This document shows, one piece after another, positions 8,453 to 18,514 of a DNA stretch of 64,000 nucleotides. Position 1 is the stretch's first letter. The number at the start of each line of letters is the position of its first letter. The DNA is from Barthelona sp. PCE (taxonomy: Eukaryota > Metamonada: BaSk clade), in contig JAUFOR010000008.1 in the NCBI GenBank assembly GCA_040285745.1, positions 186,001 to 250,000 of the forward strand. The letters are read 5' to 3'. Below the pieces are notes generated by a model. The model saw nothing but the letters and a program-made list of their open reading frames with translations. It did not search any database and had not been told where the DNA came from. The translations under genes were made by a program, and so were the position numbers.

Positions 8453-10954
8453 ATGTCCGGGCTTGATTTTGGTGCGCAAAATGCTGTTCTTGCTTCTTGT
8501 GGACGCAAGACAGTTGATATCGTTTTAAACGAAGGTGGAAAACGTTACACTCCTACTATGGTTGTTTACACACGTAAGGATCGTCTCATTGGTACAAAGA
8601 CCATTGGAAAACGCCGTAGATTCGTTGAAAACACTGCTGATAATATTAAGCGCATTGTAGGTGTACCATTTGATACAGATGTTGTTCGTGAAGATGCCAA
8701 GCATCGTGCTGCGAAGCTGGTCGCCTCCCCTGAGGGAAACGTCGCATTCAAGATGAAGATTCGCACTCCTGAGGGTCTTAAAAGACAGAACATTCGCATT
8801 GAGAGAATAATGGCAATGATTCTCCGTGACGTCCACATGACTGACGGCTGCCCTGGAGACGTCGCTATCGCCGTTCCTCAGTGGTATTCGATCCAGCAAC
8901 GTACTGCCGTGCTCGATGCATGCAAGATCGCAAAGGTGAACGCACATATCGTCGATGAAACGAGTGCCCTCGCCTTTACCTATTCGTTGAAGAACAGAAT
9001 GCTGATCCCTGGTGCTGAATCTGAGCCCACCAACGTCCTGTTTGTTGATATGGGACATTCATCAACACAGTTCTGCCTTGCAAAGATCAAGCAGGGCTTC
9101 GTCGAGATTAACCAGACTCGCTCACTGATGCTCGGTGGTGAGGACTTCACAGCCAACCTGGCTGGCGCCCTCATGTCTGAGTTCAAGGATCGCCACCCTG
9201 ATTACGCAGAGGACATCACCAAGAAGTCCGTTGCACGTATGGAGGAAGCTGCTGAGCACGCCAAGGTGCACCTGTCCACAAACACTGAGGCAGACATCTT
9301 TGTGGAGAACATTGTTGTTGATTTTGAGTATTCCGCCGAGGTTACTCGCGACTTCTTCGAGGAAATTAACGCCGATCTGTTCTCTCGCTTCGAAGCTGAG
9401 TGTGCTTCACTCAAGAACGAACTGGAGACCATTGATTCAATCGTAATCGTTGGTGGTTCCATTCGAATTCCCAAGATCATGCACATCCTCACAGAGTCAT
9501 TCGGACTAGAGCTGAAGCGTACCCTCAACCAGGAGGAGTCTATTGCGACCGGTGCTGCGCTTTACTGTGCCAACCTTCTTCCCCGATTCCATGTTACTGA
9601 GACCAAGCTAAAGTTCCCATGCTCACATGATGTCATCCTTCGTTATGGCGAAGACAAAACAGTGAAGATGTTCAGTGAAGGTGAGGCCGTCCCCGAGACA
9701 AAGGCTGTGCCTGTTTCTGCTGTTGAAGAATTCCAGCTCGAATACGGAGGTGAGGTTCTCACATATACTCCCCAGAAGTTCGATAAGGACGAGAACACCA
9801 AACTGAGAGTCACTGTGCACTTTGATGGCATGGCTTCGGTCACAAAGCTCGAGGTTGTGCAAAAGGAGTTCAAGACCATCAAGGTTCCCAAGAAGAAGGA
9901 TGAGGGCTCCGAAGAGTCTAGTGAGGAGTCATCCAAAGAGGAGGAAGAAGAGATGGAAGAACAAGTTAAGACGGTCGTAACCAAGACCCAGATCGGATTT
10001 ACCACAAGTTCAAAATACGCACTTCCCGCCGAGATAATCGAAGAAGAGACAGCTGCTGAGGATGCTCTTCGTGAGGCAGAGATGATCGTTGAGCGCACTG
10101 CAGATGCCCGTAATCGTCTTGAGACCACATGCTACAACTACAAGAACTACATCGAAGGTGAGGAGAGCATGTACTTCACTGATAAGGCACAAGCAAAGAT
10201 GTTGCAGCGCTCTGCCGAGCTGCTCGAGTGGCTGTATAACGAGGGGCGCCAGGCTACCCTTCAAGATTACGAGGAGAAACTTGCATGGATTGAGGCTCCT
10301 GCTAAGAAGGGTGTATCATCTATGTCTGCTTGGCGCATGCTTCCCGTCGCAATTTCTGATGGTCGTGCGTTCCTTGAGAATCCTAAAACCGCAGAAGCAC
10401 TTGCACAGCTGAAGGATACCATCAAATATGATGAGATCTTAAAAACCCCTGTCGACAACTATCAAAAAGTAGTTGAGCTATACGATAAGATGACGGAAGC
10501 TATGGAGTCAGCCAACTTTTCAAAAATGCCAAAGGTTGACGCTGCGGATCTAGAGAAGGCGATCGTCAAATACAAGAAGTCTATAAAGGAGGCTGAAGTT
10601 GCACAGAAGGTCAAGGATGCTACCATCAAGCGTGATCGTGAGGAAGCAGAACGTAAGGTGAGAGTTGATGCACTTCGCAAGAAAAATAGAGCGATTGAGA
10701 TTTTTAACAAGTCTTTTTCAGAAAATGCTGAACTACCCATGGAGGAGCGTCTTCAACACATCAAGGACACTTTAGAAGAGCGTGACCAGATGGAGATTGA
10801 CGAGATTAAGGAGATTATTGAGACCCACCTGAAGCAACTTGCTGATCAAGCAAAGAAGGCTGCTGAAGATGCTCAAAAGAAGCAGGAAGAGGGTACTGAA
10901 TCCCCCAAACCTGAAGAAGAATCAGAAACAGAGAAAATGGAAGCAACAGAATAA
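8453..10954 (+). CDS. HSP110/SSE-type HSP70 homologue (nucleotide exchange chaperone)
   Basis: 833 residues from the ATG at 8453. The N terminus MSGLDFGAQNAVLAS is the actin-fold ATPase start with Asp-Phe-Gly as in HSP110. Further ATPase motifs follow: AIAVPQWYSIQQRTAVLDACK, ALAFTYSLKNR, VLFVDMGHSSTQ and IVIVGGSIRIPKI. A peptide-binding-like beta region is interrupted by an acidic insert (EESSEESSKEEEEEMEE), typical of HSP110 and not of canonical HSP70, and is followed by a long helical domain and an acidic tail without EEVD or an ER-retention signal. I infer a cytosolic HSP110 that exchanges ADP for HSP70 and holds unfolded clients. The ER paralogue (HYOU1/Lhs1) is unlikely because there is no signal peptide. 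Confidence 0.9.
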   Translation: MSGLDFGAQNAVLASCGRKTVDIVLNEGGKRYTPTMVVYTRKDRLIGTKTIGKRRRFVENTADNIKRIVGVPFDTDVVREDAKHRAAKLVASPEGNVAFKMKIRTPEGLKRQNIRIERIMAMILRDVHMTDGCPGDVAIAVPQWYSIQQRTAVLDACKIAKVNAHIVDETSALAFTYSLKNRMLIPGAESEPTNVLFVDMGHSSTQFCLAKIKQGFVEINQTRSLMLGGEDFTANLAGALMSEFKDRHPDYAEDITKKSVARMEEAAEHAKVHLSTNTEADIFVENIVVDFEYSAEVTRDFFEEINADLFSRFEAECASLKNELETIDSIVIVGGSIRIPKIMHILTESFGLELKRTLNQEESIATGAALYCANLLPRFHVTETKLKFPCSHDVILRYGEDKTVKMFSEGEAVPETKAVPVSAVEEFQLEYGGEVLTYTPQKFDKDENTKLRVTVHFDGMASVTKLEVVQKEFKTIKVPKKKDEGSEESSEESSKEEEEEMEEQVKTVVTKTQIGFTTSSKYALPAEIIEEETAAEDALREAEMIVERTADARNRLETTCYNYKNYIEGEESMYFTDKAQAKMLQRSAELLEWLYNEGRQATLQDYEEKLAWIEAPAKKGVSSMSAWRMLPVAISDGRAFLENPKTAEALAQLKDTIKYDEILKTPVDNYQKVVELYDKMTEAMESANFSKMPKVDAADLEKAIVKYKKSIKEAEVAQKVKDATIKRDREEAERKVRVDALRKKNRAIEIFNKSFSENAELPMEERLQHIKDTLEERDQMEIDEIKEIIETHLKQLADQAKKAAEDAQKKQEEGTESPKPEEESETEKMEATE

Positions 10955-11311
10955 AAATAACGGTAATTTACTTCTTCGAATGTACTAGTTCTAAACTGAA
11001 CAGTTATCAAACTATGCTACAAAACACGTATTATATTACACTTAAGTGCATAACTTTTTCCAGTGTAGTTACTACTGAGTTAATTAACTTAAGAGAAATC
11101 AAAATATATGAATATAATACTATTCGAAATTGAAAATTGAGTTTCAAATGATGAGAACGAAAAAATGAGATAATATATATCACAGGCTCCATTAAACACT
11201 ATTCTTTCACGGTAGTTATATTGTTTTGTGTGTGAGAAAGATTAGAATAGGAAAGAATAGTGTAAAACATATTTGAGGTGTGAAGATGAACATCATTTGT
11301 AAACAAAATAA
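10955..11311. other. AT-rich spacer between convergent genes
   Basis: 357 bp separating the 3' ends of HSP110 and the propeller-like gene. AT-rich, short frames only. The HSP110 stop is in AATAAAAATAA, a likely polyadenylation context. Nothing else seen. Confidence 0.6.
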
Positions 11312-12397
11312 CTAATTGTTTTTCTGATAGAAATCTGAATACCGTTCAAAACGATTCAAAAAACTTTCAAACAAAAACTCATTAGCCTGGAAATCAAATT
11401 TGATTTGATCATTAAACAGCATTTCTCGTTCATGCAAAAATGCTACAAATTCAACTTGATCTTTTTGATTGATGTAATTGATAGCTACTATTTTAAATAT
11501 TGATGTTGATTTAAAAAATTGTTTGCTCTCTAAATGAAAACAATAAAAATCATTATTCAGATAACTAAAAACACTTACATAATCATAAATATATGCATTA
11601 TATTTGTAATTTGGCATTATTCCCAACTGTTTTAAAGAATAATCTTCCTTTATGTCAAAAATATAAAGATTGTTAGTGCTAGATACAGCTGTCAATAAAT
11701 GGAAATCATCATTACAACTGATGTGCACCAACCGTTCGTCTACGCAATGCTTTGACCGCATCTGCTTTTCTACAAGGTCATATATCAGTATGCAACCTTC
11801 AATATCACAGACTGCAATATGCAAGCCATCTTTTGGTCTACAAATACTGACAATAGACTCGTTTGATATCTTTGGGAGGGTGTGAACCTCACCAATAATA
11901 GCATTGAATACCTTTATAACACCATGTTCGAAACCTACAACAAAAAACTGTGAAGGTAAACAACAAAACGATTTTGGTAATAGTTTAAAGACATCCATAC
12001 TGAAATTTGCACGTAAAATCAGGTCAAAATCAAAAATAAGAACCTGGCCTGTGGTACTAACTAATACAACAGCATCAGTTAAAAACCCTGATAAAAAAAT
12101 ATCTTGATCAAGGACTATACTACACTTTACGTTTGGTTGGGCGTCTAGGCTGGAAAATGTATCGCGTGAACTCAAATCATAGAGCCTCGTTACACGATTC
12201 TTGTCGCAAACTACAAAAATTTTGCAATCAAAGGATAATGCACAGCAAGACACGAACGCATCTGGACCCTTTATGTTGAACGGAAAGAGTTCACGTCCAA
12301 CTTCTTCTAAAACTAGAGATGCAAGTAAAAAGTTTGGGTAAACACGAAATCTGCGTGAATCCACATTACTGTTGTTGTTTCCTAACAAAAATGACAC
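11312..12397 (-). CDS. WD40-like beta-propeller protein lacking an ATG start
   Basis: 361 residues if read from the GTG at 12397. Repeated blade-like units are visible (FVSCCALSFDCKIFVVCDKNRVTRLYD, VVLVSTTGQVLIFDF, FFVVGFEHGVIKVFN, SICRPKDGLHIAVCDIEGCILIYD, TAVSSTNNLYIFD), so it is probably a seven-bladed propeller; the family is not recognised. The oddity is the 5' end. An in-frame TAG lies two codons upstream (12401-12403), no ATG occurs near the start, and the first internal Met is about residue 134. A CCCTTATTC initiator-like box lies at about 12420, just before the frame. The gene may use GTG, contain an unrecognised intron, or be damaged. Codon use is AT-rich compared with the HSP110 gene. 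Confidence 0.6.
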   Translation of the reverse strand: MSFLLGNNNSNVDSRRFRVYPNFLLASLVLEEVGRELFPFNIKGPDAFVSCCALSFDCKIFVVCDKNRVTRLYDLSSRDTFSSLDAQPNVKCSIVLDQDIFLSGFLTDAVVLVSTTGQVLIFDFDLILRANFSMDVFKLLPKSFCCLPSQFFVVGFEHGVIKVFNAIIGEVHTLPKISNESIVSICRPKDGLHIAVCDIEGCILIYDLVEKQMRSKHCVDERLVHISCNDDFHLLTAVSSTNNLYIFDIKEDYSLKQLGIMPNYKYNAYIYDYVSVFSYLNNDFYCFHLESKQFFKSTSIFKIVAINYINQKDQVEFVAFLHEREMLFNDQIKFDFQANEFLFESFLNRFERYSDFYQKNN

Positions 12398-12403
12398 GAT
12401 CTA

Positions 12404-13412
12404 CACCGGAAAAATAAGAATAAGGGAAAGATAACAAATAACACACCTCTTTTCAAGTCTCTTTTTTGTAGCACTACTCTTTCCTGAACTTAGGAGGTGG
12501 TTAAAGCGACTATCTTCTCTATTTATCCAGAATATCTTCATCTTACAACCTTGAAACAGAATAGAATCCGTCAGTTCACGTTCTCATTTTAGTAAAGTTT
12601 TAATGTACTTTTGTTCATCTACATCCATATTTACATGTGTCAAACCTTTTACAATCTCATTTATGACTCAGTCACAAATTCTTTCATTACTGGACTAAAT
12701 TGATATGAATATGAGCTTCAATATGTGAACTTCTGCATATTAAGCAAAATAAAAACTTACAAATCTGCTATTACAGCGAAAAAAACGAAAAACGGAACAT
12801 TGATTGAAATTGTTACAACACTGCAAGTACACTTGCGTTTAACAGTGAAATATCATTGCCAACCTTAATTAAGTTCCATAAAATATTGTGCCGAATGAAT
12901 AAAAAAGTACATCTAGTTAGTGAGACCTTAAGGTAATTTTCGTTGTGGAATACACTGAGTATATAGATTAAAATCCCGAATATGCATAAAGCTGTACAAA
13001 CATTTCAAGTGCACTGATTAAAAATTCTGAAAGAGTTACATATGATATTCACATCATATTATGTAGATTACAACAACAAAATGACATATAAAACTTCAAA
13101 CAGCTATTGATTAGACCTTTAAAACTTTAGAAAATGCATTTCCAAATTTCTTTTCTTTCACAATTTACAACTCCTGTACATCCTCTTTGAAATTTAAAGG
13201 ATAATAACGGGTGGATGGGGCATATTTGTTGCATTCAGAACAACCCTTTCAAAACTTAATATTTTTCTCTTTCGTTCCCTTAAATATAGGGCCTGTTTCC
13301 ACGTGAGATGTGAATTGCTCCTGTTTTCGTGCAATAAGCTTGATAAAAAGAGAAAAGCAACATACTAACTCTGATTTTTTTCCATTGCAATCCATTTCTC
13401 TTTTATACCAAG
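12404..13412. other. AT-rich intergenic region, about 1 kb
   Basis: Divergent upstream region of the propeller-like and hydrolase genes. It holds a 46-codon frame on the minus strand (12401-12541, beginning MKIFWINREDSRF) that is in frame with the propeller gene but separated from it by one TAG. Otherwise no convincing gene, tRNA or repeat. A hydrolase promoter probably lies near 13398-13408 (TTCTCTTTTATACC). Confidence 0.5.
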
Positions 13413-14237
13413 ATGGAATATATAGAACAGCCCAGCACAACACAGGTGACCATCAATACACAACGATGGCACATAAAAAGATACGGTAGAGGAAAAACTG
13501 CATATTTGGGGCTACATGGTTGGGCAGGTTCCCACAAGACATTTGAACCGTTCGTACAGCAGTATCTACCCCCGGATTCGACCTTCTTCGCGGTTGACAT
13601 GCCTGGATATGGGAAGAGTACATTTGCGAAGAATACACCTACGACAATTTATAATTTGGCGAAATCTCTCGCTGTAATAATTGAAAGACTATGTGCAATG
13701 TATAATATTCCTGTAATCACGGTGGTGGGGTACTGCGCTGGTGCTGAGCTGGTTCTGTTTCTGGCTGAACATCTGGGAGACCGTGTTGAAAGATACGTTC
13801 TCCTTGAGGCCTTTACTTATGTTCCGGGATATTGGAGCTTCTTAGGGCAGACCTCTTGCGGCAACTGTGTATATCGCTTTTTGTTCGAAAACGGGTGTGG
13901 ACAATGGTTAATGAGCAGATTCGTTGCTCAAGCTGATCCCAACACATCAATGAGGGACTGGTTCAGCCAACTTGATGGTGACACTACGTTTCTGTGGTTG
14001 CAGATGCTTACAGACAAGGGATATATGAACACGGATAGGCTCATGGTACTAAAGACCGTGTTGGAATCGAAAAAAATTGATATCACATTTGGTACGAATT
14101 CTTTCAGTGATATTAAACACTCTGCTTATCTTTTTGCGGCTGTGTTCCCAAATGTGAGGTTGCATGAGATTGAATCAGGCCATTATCCGTTAATTGAGAA
14201 TGCAATTGTTATTGCTGATATTTTGTTCAGCCTATAG
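13413..14237 (+). CDS. Alpha/beta hydrolase with a cysteine in the nucleophile elbow
   Basis: 274 residues, ATG at 13413. Standard alpha/beta-hydrolase signatures are present: the oxyanion-hole loop HGWAGS (35-40), DMPGYGKS (62-69), the nucleophile elbow G-Y-C-A-G (106-110), and the catalytic histidine in ESGHYPL (His257). The position normally held by Ser in G-x-S-x-G is Cys108, a substitution known in dienelactone hydrolases and a few other members. The family includes esterases, thioesterases and C-C hydrolases, and the substrate here is unknown. No signal peptide or membrane segment, so probably cytosolic. The stop is TAG followed by GTGAG. Confidence 0.8.
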   Translation: MEYIEQPSTTQVTINTQRWHIKRYGRGKTAYLGLHGWAGSHKTFEPFVQQYLPPDSTFFAVDMPGYGKSTFAKNTPTTIYNLAKSLAVIIERLCAMYNIPVITVVGYCAGAELVLFLAEHLGDRVERYVLLEAFTYVPGYWSFLGQTSCGNCVYRFLFENGCGQWLMSRFVAQADPNTSMRDWFSQLDGDTTFLWLQMLTDKGYMNTDRLMVLKTVLESKKIDITFGTNSFSDIKHSAYLFAAVFPNVRLHEIESGHYPLIENAIVIADILFSL

Positions 14238-14380
14238 GTGAGTTAAATACATATTCCCGTTAGTAAATGACACACAGTACTCTTCAATTTGTTATTGTAA
14301 TGGTCAATTGCAATTGAAGAAGTGTTTTGCTTTTTAAACTCCTCTTCTCTTTATCCCCTTTTTTTTTTCATTCATAATAA

Positions 14381-14385
14381 CCTTT
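14381..14385 (+). promoter_or_regulatory. CCTTT initiator-like box
   Basis: AACCTTTGCACA ends directly at the ATG at 14391. The longer frame opening at a GTG (14322) lies before this box and is rejected. Confidence 0.5.
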
Positions 14386-14390
14386 GCACA

Positions 14391-15398
14391 ATGAACCAAA
14401 CCCCAAGAATGAGTATATTCGTTCTTACATGTCTTTCAATGCTTGTATTTTCGTATTCGTGTGATTACGGATCTGCCGGTCCAGTCGACTCTGTTTCTGT
14501 TGGTGGGTCAAATTGTATGAAGTTCAATTTCTGGAATTTTAACTCCTATACCTCAAAAACAATGACTTTTAATCATTTGACTACTTCTACATCCAATCAT
14601 GTTGTATTACGCATGACAAGCATAGACCTTAACGTCCAGTCTAACTCTTACTCATACACAAACAGTGAGTGCTCAACTTCATCAAGCTATATCTACTTTG
14701 ACTATGGTAAGCGTCTTTGTGGTACCCCAGGAACGTTCTATGTCATTGATCCTTCCTCTCTGACTTTCAGAACTAATGGCCGCTCCACATCTAAATTTTA
14801 CATGTATTACACCATCGTCGAAGCTTCCGACGTATACAACACCAGTTCTAAATACGGACCTGTTGTGGATACCCCCTGGGGTATGGTCAACACCGTCGAC
14901 ATGGCCATGATGGATCAGTTCGTTACAGACAAGACCTCAGAAGAAACCGGCTTCATTGTTATCATTATTGTTCTCGTTGTCATTGTTGTCGCCGCCTTTA
15001 TGGTCGCTACACGCGTTCTTGTTAAGAAGGGTTACCTCATCCGCACCGGTTCTAATCGCCGTGGTGGTAACACATACACTTGTAATCCGGATAAGCCTTG
15101 TTGTGGTGGTGGTAGTGGTAGCGGATCTGGTTTTGTTGGCAACGTTGGACCCGCACCAGGTGGCGTTTCTTCAGCTACTCCCTTTGGTGGTCAACCAATG
15201 ATGCAACCTTCCATGCAACCTAACCCTATGATGCAGCCCAACCCTATGATGCAACCTAACCCTATGATGCAACCCAACCCTATGATGCAGCCTAACCCTA
15301 TGATGCAACCCACAATGCAGCCTGCTATGCAGCCTATGATGCAGCCTATGCCCACATATTCTCAAACTACTCCAGGATATAACCCAGGTACATATTAA
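14391..15398 (+). CDS. Type I membrane protein with a Met-Gln-Pro repeat cytoplasmic tail
   Basis: 335 residues. A signal peptide (about residues 1-23, FVLTCLSMLVFSYS) is followed by a Cys-poor ectodomain rich in Ser, Thr and Tyr, with four or more cysteines and potential N-glycosylation sites such as NTSS. One transmembrane helix follows (about 187-212, GFIVIIIVLVVIVVAAFMV), then a short basic stop-transfer region, a CCGGGSGSGSG linker, and a tail with five near-perfect PNPMMQ repeats plus related MQP units (bases 15196-15350). The ectodomain layout (paired Cys, beta-rich) could be CUB-like, but I cannot show it. Such single-span surface proteins with low-complexity tails are common in trichomonads. 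Function unknown. Confidence 0.8.
   Translation: MNQTPRMSIFVLTCLSMLVFSYSCDYGSAGPVDSVSVGGSNCMKFNFWNFNSYTSKTMTFNHLTTSTSNHVVLRMTSIDLNVQSNSYSYTNSECSTSSSYIYFDYGKRLCGTPGTFYVIDPSSLTFRTNGRSTSKFYMYYTIVEASDVYNTSSKYGPVVDTPWGMVNTVDMAMMDQFVTDKTSEETGFIVIIIVLVVIVVAAFMVATRVLVKKGYLIRTGSNRRGGNTYTCNPDKPCCGGGSGSGSGFVGNVGPAPGGVSSATPFGGQPMMQPSMQPNPMMQPNPMMQPNPMMQPNPMMQPNPMMQPTMQPAMQPMMQPMPTYSQTTPGYNPGTY
15196..15350 (+). repeat. In-frame 18-bp tandem repeat encoding PNPMMQ
   Basis: Units of AACCCTATGATGCARCCY recur about five times with third-position variation only, then degenerate into MQP units. The synonymous drift shows that selection keeps the peptide. Confidence 0.85.
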
Positions 15399-15632
15399 AT
15401 GCAAATAAATCCCACATTTGGTGTTGACGTAAAGATATTTCGAAAATAGAAAAACTTGAAATCTGAGCTCAAACAAAACTTATGTATGCAACAGTAAAAA
15501 TAATGCTTCTTCGCAGGCAGGTACTCACATGTGCGTGGAAATGCCAGCGGAAAACAATTTCTGAGCTAGACGTCTTGTCAAACCATTTATACCCATTCTT
15601 CAACATTTTTTACAAAGCAGCGATCGATTTCG

Positions 15633-18497
15633 ATGCTGTCACGAAACAAGACTTTTAAAGGGTACTTCAGTCTGGGCATTTCATCGATCAGCAGGCTCAA
15701 TGTATCTAACTCCATGGTCTATGTTCAATGGGAGAGGGGAAAGCGAAACCATGGCTCAACAAAGCACGTATTTCACAAGGACAGCAAGAGTATAAGCAAA
15801 TGGAGTTATTCCTCTGAACCATTTGAATGTACTATAAAGCGGAGCCAAGAATTACAGTACAGACCTAAGATCCTCAAGCTAACTCTCTACAGGGTGTCAG
15901 ACACACTTAACAAGCCTGATAGAATGGCAGAATGCGAAGTCAACATTGCAGAGTTTGTGAACCAGGGCACACGTACAATTGATGTTGCACTACAGTCCAC
16001 CTCGCACGAGATCAGGGCTCCGCCGTCGCTGAGAATAATGATAACTGCTCCATCGGACCCACGGATGCCCGCATCGTCTAATTTTGGACAGATGTCTAAG
16101 ATAAACCTCAATCATGGCTTCGCAAGTCTGAATCTGAGCGAGTTTAACTCAGAAATGTCGTGTTCGGAGTACGAACAGCCAAAAGTTGAAACCGATGCTG
16201 TTTCAGTCGCATCAAGCCGAGCAAGTAGAGCAAGTAAGTTCAGTAGGGGTAGTCGTATCAGCTACACGCCAACTGCCGCATCGGAGCACAAGGAGAAGAC
16301 ACGAAAGCGCAACGTCTCACTCCCAAAACCGTCCCTGAACGTAGTTGAACGATTCACATTCAACCAGGGTATATACGAGGACGAGGACGATGAGGACGAA
16401 TGTGAAAACGATGTGGAGCCGGAGAACTATCTCGTTGAACCCAACGCAATGAACCGCAGCGTGTCGTTTCTAACTGACGAGACACGCATGTCGATCCTCA
16501 ACTCAATGGATCTGAGCAGTCTCAAGACGACGACTGTGCGTGCCTCTGAGGTGGAGGAAGCGGAGGTAGACGAGTCCGTCATCGAGACAGCGATGCAGGT
16601 GGAGAGAATTGACTTCCCCGTTATACAGGAAGAGGATTTTGATGAATTTCTGTCTGTATCTTCGGACAACAGCCTGTGTATAAGCGAAGTCGAGCCAGTG
16701 GCGGAGCCAGTTGAGTCACCTGTATTTGACGCGCTGCAGCTCAACAGTCCCATACAATCACCACATGATCATACTGTGCAGTCGATCGTAAGCATTGCAA
16801 CAGACGACATGGACGCCGACGTGGAGACTAGCGGGGCGGCCAACACTTCGCACTTCATTCCCAACAATGTAAGCTACACAATGAGCGATCTCGAGTGTGA
16901 CGACCTGTCCAATATCGATACCGACTCCATTGCATCATCTATTGAAGTACAAGACCCTGCATCTTCCTCGGAGGAGGTTCAGCAGGAAGCGGTGCCCTTT
17001 ATCTTCCCGAACAATGCTGAGTACCTCAAAAGGAAGCGATTCAGCGTACAGTTCCCCATCATCAACAATGTTGGTGAAAGGAGCGTGTCTCCGTCTGAAA
17101 ACAAGGCGTCTTACATCGAGATGCTGAAGAAGAAGGAGTCGGAGATCAGTCTACTGGAGCAAAAGCTGAGAAAATTTCAGCTGCTGGAGAACGAGCGTGT
17201 TCTCATTGATTTCATGCACGACAACAGTCACGGGACGAAAGATGGAACAAGCATCCTTGCTGGTGTGATTTGGCACTACTTTTTAGCCTGGGACGTCTTC
17301 AAAGCAAACAGTGAGCACACACACTTACCACTGCGAATTTATAAGGTTATGGTGGAGTTTATCCAGCGCGAGACCCACCTGCAAGATGTAGAGAGCATTG
17401 TTTACTTCATGTACACCACTCTTACGCTCACACAACTATGTGCCCTCCGTTTACTGCAGCTCATAAGGAAATCAAAGCAAACTGTATACTCGCAGGTGCT
17501 GCGTAATGTCATACATGACTGTAGCGCGCTACTAAACACGAATTATGTATGTTTAGTTGATTTCGAAGCAGACCATGCGGAAGCTACATATTTTAGTTGT
17601 TTTCAGCACGAATCGATAGCATACGTGTCGATCGATAGGTGTGGTCGCTGTATGGATCTCTGCAGGGAACTCTCTGAATGTGGCTCCGAAGATGCCACTC
17701 ACGAACTTTTGTCTCTTTCTCTGTTCTTCCACCATATGAAGGCCACGGCTGCGCTGTGCTGGAAGAACTTTGTTGGTATTTTCGATAATAAGTGCAAAAA
17801 CCTTGTGTCTCCACTCCATCTTCGAGTCTTTGATCAGATGAATCCTTGCACGAGAGAGGACGGTACAGCTGTCAAGAGCTCAGTCATATCTCTGCTACAC
17901 GATGCCGTGAAGCCGTTCAATGACCTGAGGCTGCCTCCGGCGCTAACAATGAGAATGGTCGAAAGTGTGCTGCACTGTTATGCACACCGCATTTGTGAGC
18001 TGTTCGTACAGTGCACTAATACGCAGAACCTGTGCCACTTCATGGAGGGGTTTGCCCTGCGCTTCTTGTGCAGTGGTATTGAAGATCTTATACGAGACAA
18101 ACAACAGTCATTTGTCATGGACACTGATACAGAAGACGAAGAAGAGAAAGCTCAGGGTCAGTTCAACGTCGCATGCCTTGAGCCAATGATGCAGCTTGGT
18201 GGTCTCCTAATGATTCCCAAATCTAGTCTTCTTGAAGGAGATGTACTATCAGAATTCATCGAGGCGTTGCCTTCAGGTTTAATAGTGGCCATTCTACAGA
18301 ACTTTGCGCCTGATATGATGGACAGAGTTGGTGTCGAACCAGAAGTTTTAGTGTCTTTAACTAAGGCTTTAAAGGCAGCACCTTGTAAGTCAATGGAAAC
18401 ACAAATTCTATCCATCGAGATGCAGCCTCACATATCGGTAACGTACATTAACGAAAACATCATCCCTACACATTTAAAAACTCGCATCTGTCAATAA
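15633..18497 (+). CDS. Large protein with N-terminal C2 (NT-C2) and C-terminal DIL-like region
   Basis: 954 residues, ATG at 15633. Residues 1-140 resemble the NT-C2 domain of EEIG1/EHBP1 proteins: MVYVQWERGKRNHGST, then a strand-rich segment with RPKILKLTLYRVSD and a following ECEVNIAEFV. Residues 150-490 are acidic, Ser-rich and disordered. A short coiled coil (about 500-525, MLKKKESEISLLEQKLRKFQ) leads into an all-helical C-terminal 430 residues resembling the dilute (DIL) domain: LLQLIRKSKQTVYSQ and LEPMMQLGGLLMIPKSSLLEGDVLSEF, then ALPSGLIVAILQNFAP. NT-C2 plus DIL proteins link membranes to actin or motor transport in other eukaryotes. The domain calls rest on pattern recognition only. 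Confidence 0.65.
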   Translation: MLSRNKTFKGYFSLGISSISRLNVSNSMVYVQWERGKRNHGSTKHVFHKDSKSISKWSYSSEPFECTIKRSQELQYRPKILKLTLYRVSDTLNKPDRMAECEVNIAEFVNQGTRTIDVALQSTSHEIRAPPSLRIMITAPSDPRMPASSNFGQMSKINLNHGFASLNLSEFNSEMSCSEYEQPKVETDAVSVASSRASRASKFSRGSRISYTPTAASEHKEKTRKRNVSLPKPSLNVVERFTFNQGIYEDEDDEDECENDVEPENYLVEPNAMNRSVSFLTDETRMSILNSMDLSSLKTTTVRASEVEEAEVDESVIETAMQVERIDFPVIQEEDFDEFLSVSSDNSLCISEVEPVAEPVESPVFDALQLNSPIQSPHDHTVQSIVSIATDDMDADVETSGAANTSHFIPNNVSYTMSDLECDDLSNIDTDSIASSIEVQDPASSSEEVQQEAVPFIFPNNAEYLKRKRFSVQFPIINNVGERSVSPSENKASYIEMLKKKESEISLLEQKLRKFQLLENERVLIDFMHDNSHGTKDGTSILAGVIWHYFLAWDVFKANSEHTHLPLRIYKVMVEFIQRETHLQDVESIVYFMYTTLTLTQLCALRLLQLIRKSKQTVYSQVLRNVIHDCSALLNTNYVCLVDFEADHAEATYFSCFQHESIAYVSIDRCGRCMDLCRELSECGSEDATHELLSLSLFFHHMKATAALCWKNFVGIFDNKCKNLVSPLHLRVFDQMNPCTREDGTAVKSSVISLLHDAVKPFNDLRLPPALTMRMVESVLHCYAHRICELFVQCTNTQNLCHFMEGFALRFLCSGIEDLIRDKQQSFVMDTDTEDEEEKAQGQFNVACLEPMMQLGGLLMIPKSSLLEGDVLSEFIEALPSGLIVAILQNFAPDMMDRVGVEPEVLVSLTKALKAAPCKSMETQILSIEMQPHISVTYINENIIPTHLKTRICQ

Positions 18498-18514
18498 AAA
18501 AATAGTTGAATTTA

